Source: Methylomicrobium sp. | GTDB taxonomy: Bacteria; Pseudomonadota; Gammaproteobacteria; Methylococcales; Methylomonadaceae | Assembly: GCA_007135635.1 (NCBI GenBank) | Contig: SLIO01000199.1 | Span: forward strand, 1-6,903 | Reading direction: 5' to 3' | DNA: 6,903 bases | In this document: positions 1-5,061 of the stretch, piece by piece | Numbering within the stretch: the first letter of the stretch is position 1 | Layout of the letters: the number at the start of each line of letters is the position of its first letter | Notes under the pieces: generated by a model | Databases searched by the model: none | What the model saw: the letters and a program-made list of their open reading frames with translations, nothing else | Told to the model about the DNA's origin: nothing | Made by a program: the position numbers and the translations under genes

Positions 1-26
1 ATGGCGTTTTTCAACTGACTAGCCAA
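1..26 (-). CDS. possible 5' end of the gene after pgpA (edge fragment)
   Basis: After the pgpA stop one minus-strand frame stays open to the window edge. It could begin at a TTG at 26-24 and would read MASQLKNA. A GAGG-like purine stretch lies just upstream, but it is only about two bases from this TTG, so the start is uncertain. In related gammaproteobacteria pgpA is often followed by a cinA/pncC-type gene whose N-terminus has an 'ALAxQL' flavour. That is context, not proof, because eight residues cannot identify a protein. It may not be a gene. Confidence 0.18.
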
Positions 27-42
27 CGCCTCGCAATAAAAC

Positions 43-555
43 TTACAACCACCCCATATCCGCAATAATCAAAAGAATAAACCCGGACAGGATGCCGGCC
101 AAAATATCGTCGAGCATGATACCGAAACCGCCGCTTACCTTGCGATCGACCCAAATGATCGGCCAGGGCTTGACGATATCGAATAACCGGAACAACACGA
201 AACCGATAACCAACGCAGGCCAACTAAAGGGCACCCAACACATCGTTACCAAAAAACCGGCAACCTCGTCCCAGACGATACCGCCGAAATCATGCTCGCC
301 CAGTTTTTTGGCAGCCGCACCGCAAATCCAGATACCGGCAATCACTGCAACCAAAGTTAAAGCGATCAGAAAATGATTCCCAGCCAGCGCGAATAAACCG
401 TAAACAGGCAAGGCCGCCAATGTCCCCATCGTTCCGGGCGCTTTTTTAAACAAGCCCGAACCGAAACCGAAGGCTAAAAACAACACCGGATCGGTCAAAA
501 CCGTCTTAGCCGTTAATTCTTTTTTACCTATCTTATTAGTGAGAAAAATGCTCAA
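43..555 (-). CDS. pgpA: phosphatidylglycerophosphatase A
   Basis: This inner-membrane phosphatase removes phosphate from phosphatidylglycerophosphate to give phosphatidylglycerol. The 170-residue length is close to that of E. coli PgpA. Visible family signatures are GFGSG (30-34), APGTMGTLAALP (39-50), VWDEVAG (94-100) and FRLFDIVKPWPI (122-133), followed by GGFGIMLDDILAG (142-154). Acidic residues of the WDE, FD and DD motifs are expected to bind metal in the active site. Hydrophobic stretches near 62-80, 97-127 and 152-168 fit membrane segments. The start is a TTG that lies inside thiL, giving a 20-base overlap. No ATG or GTG gives a better N-terminus, and GAGGG lies nine bases upstream. 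It is the last complete gene of the cluster. Confidence 0.95.
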   Translation of the reverse strand: MSIFLTNKIGKKELTAKTVLTDPVLFLAFGFGSGLFKKAPGTMGTLAALPVYGLFALAGNHFLIALTLVAVIAGIWICGAAAKKLGEHDFGGIVWDEVAGFLVTMCWVPFSWPALVIGFVLFRLFDIVKPWPIIWVDRKVSGGFGIMLDDILAGILSGFILLIIADMGWL

Positions 556-1477
556 AACCTTGTACCCTCAACAATTCCGTCGTGCCGAAACGATGAATTC
601 TCAGCCCCGGCCGATCCTCGATAACGCCGATACGCGTAAAGCTTCCTGTCAATGATGCCGCTTTATCAGCCGGCACGGTAAAACATAATTCATAATCGTC
701 TCCGGCACGTAGCGGCATGGTCCAATCGCCGGTTGCCTCGATATAGGCCCTGACCGCATCCGACAACGGCAAGTTCTTCCAATCGAGACAAGCGCCGACG
801 CCGCTTTGTTTCAAAATATGCCCTAAATCTTGCGCCAAACCGTCGGACACGTCGATGCAACTTCGTGCGATATTGCGTAATGCCAACCCTTCCTCGACAC
901 GCGGTTTCGGCCGGTTAAATCGCTCGAGCGAATCATGCGGCTGCGTGCTGCAAAAATCACCTTGGGCAATTTTTAAACCTAACCCGGCATCGCCGAGTTT
1001 ACCTGTCATATAGATGCCATCGCCGGGACGCGCACCTGACCGCCGCAAGGCTTGCCCTTCCGGAACCACACCCATGGCCTGCACCGTTAGCGTCAATGGG
1101 CCGGCCGTGGTATCGCCTCCTACCAGGTCGATACGGTAATGGCTCGCCAATTCAAAAAAGCCTTCAGAGAAACGCTCGAGCCAGGATTCATCGACATCAG
1201 GCAATGTCAACGCCAAGGTTACGGCAATAGGTTCGGCACTCATCGAAGCCAAATCGCTCAAATTGACTGCCAGCAATTTGTAGCCCAAATCATAGGGATC
1301 GGTACCGGCTAAAAAATGCACATTCTCGACCATCGTATCGGTAGTCACCGCTAATCGATAACCGGCCGGCACGTTTAACAATGCGCAGTCGTCGCCGATG
1401 CCCAATTCGGTTGCCGCGTTCAACGATGCTTTTCCTGCGAAAAAACGCTCGATTAGATCGAATTCAGCCGTTGGCAT
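536..1477 (-). CDS. thiL: thiamine-monophosphate kinase
   Basis: ThiL phosphorylates thiamine monophosphate with ATP to make the cofactor thiamine diphosphate in the cytosol. The protein is 313 residues from the chosen start, near the family norm. Motifs of the AIR-synthase/ThiL fold are present: GIGDDCALL (26-34), TTDTMVENVHF (45-55), NLSDLASM (72-79), GGDTT (120-124), CIDVSDGLAQDLGHI (207-221) and RAGDDYEL (257-264). The aspartates of these motifs are the usual Mg-ATP ligands. The frame is open further upstream to 1576, but the added 33 residues are a shadow of nusB. The ATG at 1477-1475 gives the canonical N-terminus MPTAEFDLIERFF. It overlaps the nusB end by 14 bases (ATGCCAACGGCTGA), and no clear Shine-Dalgarno is visible, so translation is probably coupled to nusB. 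The pgpA start lies inside its 3' end. Confidence 0.96.
   Translation of the reverse strand: MPTAEFDLIERFFAGKASLNAATELGIGDDCALLNVPAGYRLAVTTDTMVENVHFLAGTDPYDLGYKLLAVNLSDLASMSAEPIAVTLALTLPDVDESWLERFSEGFFELASHYRIDLVGGDTTAGPLTLTVQAMGVVPEGQALRRSGARPGDGIYMTGKLGDAGLGLKIAQGDFCSTQPHDSLERFNRPKPRVEEGLALRNIARSCIDVSDGLAQDLGHILKQSGVGACLDWKNLPLSDAVRAYIEATGDWTMPLRAGDDYELCFTVPADKAASLTGSFTRIGVIEDRPGLRIHRFGTTELLRVQGFEHFSH
565..569 (-). promoter_or_regulatory. ribosome binding site supporting the TTG start of pgpA
   Basis: On the minus strand GAGGG is separated by nine bases from the TTG at 555-553. It lies within the thiL coding sequence. It is the best Shine-Dalgarno match near the pgpA N-terminus and supports use of the rare TTG start. 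The alternative AAGG is only two bases from the TTG, too close to be preferred. Confidence 0.5.
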
Positions 1478-1916
1478 CCGAGGCTTTTTTATTCTTTGCT
1501 TGAATTTCCACGGCCCGCTTTTGCTGCGCCACTTTATCGAGTATACCGTTGACATAACGATGGCTGCCATCGGCACCGAAGCATTTGGCTAGATTAATAC
1601 TCTCGTTAAGTACGACCCGATAAGGCATGTCGAGCCGATTCATCAGTTCATACACGCCGATTCTCAAAATCGCCCGCTCGACCGGATCGATCGCCTCGAC
1701 CGGACGATCGACGAATTGCGTCAACGCTTCGTCGATAACATCGAGGCTTTTCGGAATGCCGTGAAACAATTCATTGAAATAGCTTTTTTGAGCATCTTTC
1801 AAGCGTTCTTCTTCCAAAAACTGCATTTCGATCGCACTGAGGTTTTGACCGGTCATTTGCCACTGATACAACGCTTGTACGGCGGCTTTTCTCGCATTGG
1901 TACGCGCTTGGCTCAT
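1464..1916 (-). CDS. nusB: transcription antitermination factor NusB
   Basis: NusB binds boxA RNA together with NusE (ribosomal protein S10) and supports antitermination on rRNA operons. The 150-residue all-helical protein shows the basic N-terminus ARTNARKAAVQALYQW (4-19), the central DPVERAILRIGVYEL (77-91) and the C-terminal block VLNESINLAKCFG (102-114), then YVNGILDKVA (121-130). The lysine-rich tail after 132 is a common variable extension. Its ATG shares one base with the ribH stop (TAATG), a typical translational coupling junction. The order ribH-nusB-thiL-pgpA is widely conserved in proteobacteria, which supports the call. Confidence 0.97.
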   Translation of the reverse strand: MSQARTNARKAAVQALYQWQMTGQNLSAIEMQFLEEERLKDAQKSYFNELFHGIPKSLDVIDEALTQFVDRPVEAIDPVERAILRIGVYELMNRLDMPYRVVLNESINLAKCFGADGSHRYVNGILDKVAQQKRAVEIQAKNKKASDANG

Positions 1917-2392
1917 TAGGCTTCCAACTGCTGGAATAAATTAACCATTTCCAGTGCCGACATCGCCGCTTCCGCGCCTTTATTGCCGGCCTTAGTCCCT
2001 GCACGCTCGATCGCTTGTTCGATCGTATCGACAGTCAACACGCCGAAACTAACCGGCACATCGTATTGCAGCGAAACCGACGCCAAGCCTTTGACACACT
2101 CGCCCGCAACATATTCGAAATGCGGCGTGCCACCGCGGATCACCGCGCCCAAGGCAATAATCGCATCGTATTGTTTACCGGCAGCAATGCGTTGCACAAC
2201 CATCGGCAGTTCGAATGCGCCCGGCGCCTTGACCAGACAAATATTGTCTCGATTGGCGCCGTGACGGACCAATGCATCGATCGCGCCGGCTTCCAACTGC
2301 TCGACGATAAAACTGTTAAAGCGGGATGCAACGATGCAAAATTTACCGCCCTTTACTGACAAATGGCCTTCATAGGTTTTAATAGCCGACAT
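1916..2392 (-). CDS. ribH: 6,7-dimethyl-8-ribityllumazine synthase
   Basis: RibH condenses 5-amino-6-ribitylamino-uracil with 3,4-dihydroxy-2-butanone 4-phosphate to give lumazine, the substrate of riboflavin synthase. The 158-residue length is normal. Signatures are ASRFN (22-26), APGAFELP (56-63), [16 protein letters not shown] (80-95) with the expected catalytic histidine H91, and [19 protein letters not shown] (116-134). R130 matches the conserved phosphate-binding arginine region. GAGAG at 2398-2402 ends five bases before the ATG and is a plausible ribosome binding site. A 357-base repeat-bearing gap separates it from the upstream ribB-type gene, so it may have its own promoter. Downstream it overlaps nusB by one base. 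Confidence 0.98.
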   Translation of the reverse strand: MSAIKTYEGHLSVKGGKFCIVASRFNSFIVEQLEAGAIDALVRHGANRDNICLVKAPGAFELPMVVQRIAAGKQYDAIIALGAVIRGGTPHFEYVAGECVKGLASVSLQYDVPVSFGVLTVDTIEQAIERAGTKAGNKGAEAAMSALEMVNLFQQLEA

Positions 2393-2677
2393 CTAAACTC
2401 TCTATCTCATGTTTTTCGATAGAAACGATCGTGTCAAGACCGTTTCCGTTAACTTCTCACACATTACTGTGAGATCCGTAACCGCCGTTTTAACGGCATG
2501 CGTGGGAATGATAAAAACCCCGTCATTCTGCCTTAGACTGGCTGAATCCAGTGCCATGGATGGCGGCCTTTGAGGCACATTAGAGCCTGAAGCAAGCATG
2601 ACTTATTACCATCATGCCATCTTAGCTAATGTGACTTCGATACCATTTATTGTTACCTAACGTACTTGACTTCGAAA
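2393..2677. other. non-coding gap between ribB-type gene and ribH with small hairpins
   Basis: No credible gene is seen here. Short perfect dyads are present: CTCACA/TGTGAG (2456-2473, six-base loop), GCCGTT/AACGGC (2484-2497), ACTGG/CCAGT (2537-2552) and GCATGA/TCATGC (2596-2617). TGACTTCGA occurs twice (2632-2640 and 2667-2675). Fragments such as GCGTGGGAATG (2500-2510) and CGTCATTCTG (2521-2530) resemble decayed pieces of common dispersed intergenic repeats. None of the dyads is followed by a convincing T-run on the minus strand, so I do not call a terminator. No FMN riboswitch motif is visible. Confidence 0.6.
2409..2437 (-). promoter_or_regulatory. candidate sigma-70 promoter for ribH-nusB-thiL-pgpA
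   Basis: On the minus strand a perfect TTGACA (-35, 2437-2432) is followed after 17 bases by AAACAT (2414-2409). The latter matches the -10 consensus at only three of six positions. The start of transcription would fall near 2402, giving a very short leader of about ten bases. The perfect -35 is the only strong point, so the promoter is tentative. It would allow the last four genes to be expressed apart from the upstream rib genes. Confidence 0.3.
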
Positions 2678-2743
2678 TCGCGATCTGGGGATCGCTCCCA
2701 CAGAGAATTCGGAACCCTTGTGGGAGCAACGCCTTCGTCGCGA
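2678..2743. repeat. paired inverted REP element (REPIN-like)
   Basis: Two 25-base units face each other across a 16-base spacer (2703-2718). Read outward from the centre, each begins TGTGGGAGC and ends TCGCGA: the left unit is 2702-2678 on the minus strand and the right unit is 2719-2743 on the plus strand. The heads and tails are identical while the middles differ (GATCCCCAGA versus AACGCCTTCG). Each unit can also fold alone: GCGATC-CCCA-GATCGC in the left unit and a one-mismatch stem in the right. This is the architecture of REPINs, non-autonomous elements moved by RAYT transposases. It ends six bases from the ribB-type gene's stop codon, so the transcript would carry a large hairpin just after that gene. 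Confidence 0.75.
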
Positions 2744-2749
2744 CTAAAT

Positions 2750-3865
2750 TTAAATACTGCCCTTCCCCACATAATCGACGACTTCCAAATCGAAGCCCGC
2801 CAAACCGACATATTTTTTCTGCGTGCCGATGACCTTTAAGCGGTGCACACCTAAATCCGCAAGGATTCTCGATCCCGTTCCTGTCGAACGCCAATCGCCG
2901 ACACTATCGGTCGACGCCGGATTCACCACGCCATTATCCTGCATTTGATACTGATGAATATGCTCGACCAGCGACTTATTGTCTTCGTTTTGCCGGATCA
3001 CGACAATCACGCCCCGGCCTTCATTGGCGATAATCCGCATCGCATCGCGCAAGGATACGCTATTTTCATTACGTTTCGACGAAAACAAATCATCCAATAA
3101 ATTACGTCCATGCACCCGAACTAGAACCGGCTCGTCGCCCGCCACCTGCCCCATGACCAAGGCCAGATGCAGCTTATTGTCGTTTTGGTCCTGATACGCA
3201 TACAAACGAAAATCGCCGAACTCGGTCGGAAAATTACATTCGCTAATACGCTCGAGCGTATTTTCATGCTGGATGCGGTAATGGATCAAATCGGCTATCG
3301 TACCGATTTTCAAATGATGTTGCTCGGCGAATTTCTCGAGATCCGGCCGCCTAGCCATACTGCCGTCATCGTTTAGAATCTCGACGATCACCGCGGCCGG
3401 TTCCACACCGGCCAAACGCGCCAAATCGCAACCGGCCTCGGTATGACCGGCGCGATTCAATACCCCGCCGGACTGCGCCATCAACGGGAAGATATGACCG
3501 GGCTGCACCAAGTCTTCGGCGCGCGCATCGGACGCGACCGCAGCCTGAATCGTGCGCGCCCTATCGGCCGCCGAAATGCCGGTCGTAACGCCTTTAGCCG
3601 CTTCGATCGACACGGTAAAGTTAGTCGAATGCGCGGTCTTGTTTTCATTGACCATCAACGGCAAACGCAACTGCCGGCAACGTTCGCGGGTCAAGGTCAG
3701 ACAAATCAAACCGCGTCCGTAACGAGCCATAAAGTTAACATCTTCGGGACGGGTAAAAGTCGCCGCCATGACCAAATCGCCTTCGTTCTCGCGGTCTTCG
3801 TCATCCATGATAATGACCATTTTGCCTTGGCGCAGGTCCTCTATAATTTCATCGATTGTATTCAT
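2750..3865 (-). CDS. ribBX: 3,4-dihydroxy-2-butanone 4-phosphate synthase with degenerate GTP cyclohydrolase II-like domain (RibBX class)
   Basis: The N-terminal domain (about 1-200) makes 3,4-dihydroxy-2-butanone 4-phosphate from ribulose 5-phosphate. It carries DDEDRENEGD (21-30), GLICLTLT (52-59), HSTNFTVSIEA (79-89), GVTTGISAADR (92-102) and AGHTEAGCDLARLAG (139-153). The C-terminal part (about 205-371) aligns by eye with GTP cyclohydrolase II (VLVRVH at 247-252, NEGRG at 281-285), but the three zinc-ligand cysteines correspond to N255, N266 and N268. The EGRxIGL and TVEAN signatures are also gone. It is therefore probably not a cyclohydrolase, although automated annotation would likely say bifunctional RibBA. 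The RibBX class described in Shewanella and other bacteria has this layout. The ATG directly follows the ribE stop. A REPIN-like element follows the gene. Confidence 0.93.
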   Translation of the reverse strand: MNTIDEIIEDLRQGKMVIIMDDEDRENEGDLVMAATFTRPEDVNFMARYGRGLICLTLTRERCRQLRLPLMVNENKTAHSTNFTVSIEAAKGVTTGISAADRARTIQAAVASDARAEDLVQPGHIFPLMAQSGGVLNRAGHTEAGCDLARLAGVEPAAVIVEILNDDGSMARRPDLEKFAEQHHLKIGTIADLIHYRIQHENTLERISECNFPTEFGDFRLYAYQDQNDNKLHLALVMGQVAGDEPVLVRVHGRNLLDDLFSSKRNENSVSLRDAMRIIANEGRGVIVVIRQNEDNKSLVEHIHQYQMQDNGVVNPASTDSVGDWRSTGTGSRILADLGVHRLKVIGTQKKYVGLAGFDLEVVDYVGKGSI

Positions 3866-4522
3866 TTAGTTTAGAAAGCCACTGCTTTTCAATAATTGTT
3901 CGGTCACGCCGCCCATGCCGCGCGCCGCCGAATCGCCGGCCATCAAGCGTTCCAGATAGCGGGCCAGCAAATCGACTTCAAGATTCACTTTATCACCGGC
4001 TTCGGTATCGCCAAGCGTCGTTTCCTGTAAGGTATGCGGCACGATATTGACGCCGAATACCGCACCGTCGACTTCGTTGACGGTCAAACTGATGCCGTTG
4101 ATGCAAATCGAACCTTTTTCGGCGATATATTTCGCCAGATTGTCCGGCACCTTGAAGCGGAAACGATAGGAACGACCGTCGGATTGTTTATCGAGTACTG
4201 TACCGATACCGTCGACATGACCGCTGACGATATGCCCGCCCATGCGCGTCGACGGAGTCAACGCCAATTCCAGATTGACCCGTTTGCCGACCGTCGCCGT
4301 TTTCAAGGTCGTACGCGCCAATGTTTCGTTCGATACGTCGGCATAAAAATAATCCCTGCCTAACTCGACCGCAGTCAGGCAAACGCCGTTAACCGCAATG
4401 CTGTCACCCAATTGGGCATCAGCCAACGGCAACTTGCCGGTCGCAATTTTAAGCCGGCAATCGCCGGCTTTAGGCTCGATCGCGGCAATGCTGCCGATTG
4501 CCAGAATAATACCTGTGAACAT
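3866..4522 (-). CDS. ribE: riboflavin synthase, alpha subunit
   Basis: This enzyme dismutates two 6,7-dimethyl-8-ribityllumazine molecules into riboflavin and the pyrimidine that RibH re-uses. The 218 residues hold the usual two homologous barrels: MFTGI (1-5), GDSIAVNGVCLT (39-50, with S41 and C48), ADVSNETL (61-68), GGHIVSGHVDG (95-105, with H102) in the first, and KGSICINGISLTVNEV (136-151), VNIVPHTLQETTLGD (158-172) in the second. The start is fixed by the canonical MFTGI. Leucine occupies position 86 where the family motif LERA has arginine. Upstream there is no purine-rich Shine-Dalgarno; the nine bases before the ATG adjoin a heptamer tandem array. The stop TAA abuts the next ATG. It is called ribE here (ribC in some nomenclatures). 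Confidence 0.97.
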   Translation of the reverse strand: MFTGIILAIGSIAAIEPKAGDCRLKIATGKLPLADAQLGDSIAVNGVCLTAVELGRDYFYADVSNETLARTTLKTATVGKRVNLELALTPSTRMGGHIVSGHVDGIGTVLDKQSDGRSYRFRFKVPDNLAKYIAEKGSICINGISLTVNEVDGAVFGVNIVPHTLQETTLGDTEAGDKVNLEVDLLARYLERLMAGDSAARGMGGVTEQLLKSSGFLN

Positions 4523-4531
4523 AGAAGGACT

Positions 4532-4605
4532 GTGAATAGTGAATAGTGAATAGTTAGCAGTTAGCAGTTAGCAGTTAGCAGTTAGCAGTTAGCAGTTAGC
4601 AGTTA
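4532..4605. repeat. heptamer tandem repeat in the ribE leader
   Basis: On the plus strand three copies of GTGAATA (4532-4552) run in phase into seven copies of GTTAGCA (4553-4601) and a partial GTTA (4602-4605). All units are exact and share the 7-base period. In the ribE transcript the array reads TGCTAAC repeats then TATTCAC repeats, ending nine bases before the start codon. The homogeneity suggests recent slippage expansion. Heptamer arrays of this kind resemble the short tandemly repeated repetitive (STRR) sequences known in cyanobacteria. Copy number may vary between isolates. Confidence 0.95.
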
Positions 4606-4675
4606 AAAGATAAACGCTTTTTAGGGCGTTGTGCAATGCTTGATGTGTATTTGTTCACTTAACTTAATTTGGTTG

Positions 4676-4852
4676 GCGACTTGACCTCATAGGCGCCAAC
4701 TTAAGGAAAAGCGCGTCATTCCGCCAGGGATGGCAATGCTTAGCTTCACACCCATGTAACCTGGATATCGGCAATCCATGCCGATATGACGTATAAAGCC
4801 ACAAATACGCCATAGAATAGACACTAAGTTGGCGCTTATGCGACTTGACCTC
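4676..4852. mobile_element. MITE-like element (4689-4839) flanked by 13-base direct repeats
   Basis: The 151-base core has 15-base terminal inverted repeats with one mismatch: ATAGGCGCCAACTTA (4689-4703) and its near complement TAAGTTGGCGCTTAT (4825-4839). Exact direct repeats GCGACTTGACCTC sit at 4676-4688 and 4840-4852 and look like a target-site duplication. Inside are partly complementary segments, CGTCATTCCGCCAGGGAT (starting near 4714) and a sequence ending ATATGACG (4784-4791), so most of the element is an imperfect palindrome. There is no open frame for a transposase. A non-autonomous miniature element is the best reading. The 13-base duplication is longer than that of most insertion sequences, so the mechanism is unclear. 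Confidence 0.6.
4765..4787. repeat. perfect 8-bp hairpin inside the MITE-like element
   Basis: ATATCGGC (4765-4772) and GCCGATAT (4780-4787) flank the loop AATCCAT. It resembles the common dispersed motif ATTCCGGC-AATCCAT-GCCGGAAT, differing in a way that keeps both arms complementary. Confidence 0.6.
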
Positions 4853-5061
4853 CCCTTTTGGAAAAGGGGGATTTATTCAAAAATCTCTCCTAGCCCCCAC
4901 GGCAATTGCTGAGTGACAAGGATGTCACGAATGCAGAAAATGCAGGAGCATTTTTCTGCCCTGCATCGATATAAGTCGTCTTTTTCAAAGACGGGAACTT
5001 AATACTTACCCTGGCAAAGAACTTCGCTTAATTCACTACAGTGCATACGGAGTACGTGTTT
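4853..5061. other. non-coding hairpin-rich stretch after ribD
   Basis: No gene is seen. Three strong stem-loops follow each other: CCCCTTTT/AAAAGGGG (4852-4869, two-base centre), GCAGAAAATGC/GCATTTTTCTGC (4933-4959, one bulged base, loop AGGA) and CGTCTTT/AAAGACG (4977-4993, loop TTC). A smaller GTGAC/GTCAC dyad is at 4913-4928. The hairpins nearest the ribD stop could protect the 3' end of a ribD transcript or weaken readthrough to ribE. None has a clear T-run on the minus strand, so an intrinsic terminator is not called. The sequence looks like pieces of dispersed repeats. Confidence 0.55.

Noticed and set aside
1478..1576. N-terminal extension of thiL
   Set aside because: The extra 33 residues lie in nusB coding sequence and have no counterpart in the ThiL family. 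The ATG at 1477 gives a normal N-terminus.
2402..2599. 65-codon minus-strand open frame between the ribB-type gene and ribH
   Set aside because: It runs through decayed repeat fragments and small hairpins, with no recognisable motif. Its stop is just before the ribH ATG by chance.
2622..2894. 90-codon minus-strand open frame over the REPIN-like element and the ribBX 3' end
   Set aside because: It overlaps the C-terminus of ribBX in another frame and translates the repeat.
4034..4363. 109-codon plus-strand open frame inside ribE
   Set aside because: It is an antisense shadow of a well-supported gene. The other long plus-strand frames (for example 3443-3874 and 5273-5620) are shadows of the same kind.
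4532..4605. CRISPR array
   Set aside because: The period is seven bases with no spacers, so it is a simple tandem repeat.
4613..4630. Possible intrinsic terminator on the minus strand (AACGC/GCGTT followed by TTTATCTTTT)
   Set aside because: The stem is only five base pairs with an eight-base loop and the T-run is interrupted, so it is too weak to call.
4603..4640. Possible ribE promoter (TTGCAC, 18 bases, TATCTT on the minus strand)
   Set aside because: Only three of six -35 and four of six -10 positions match, which is close to what AT-rich sequence gives by chance.
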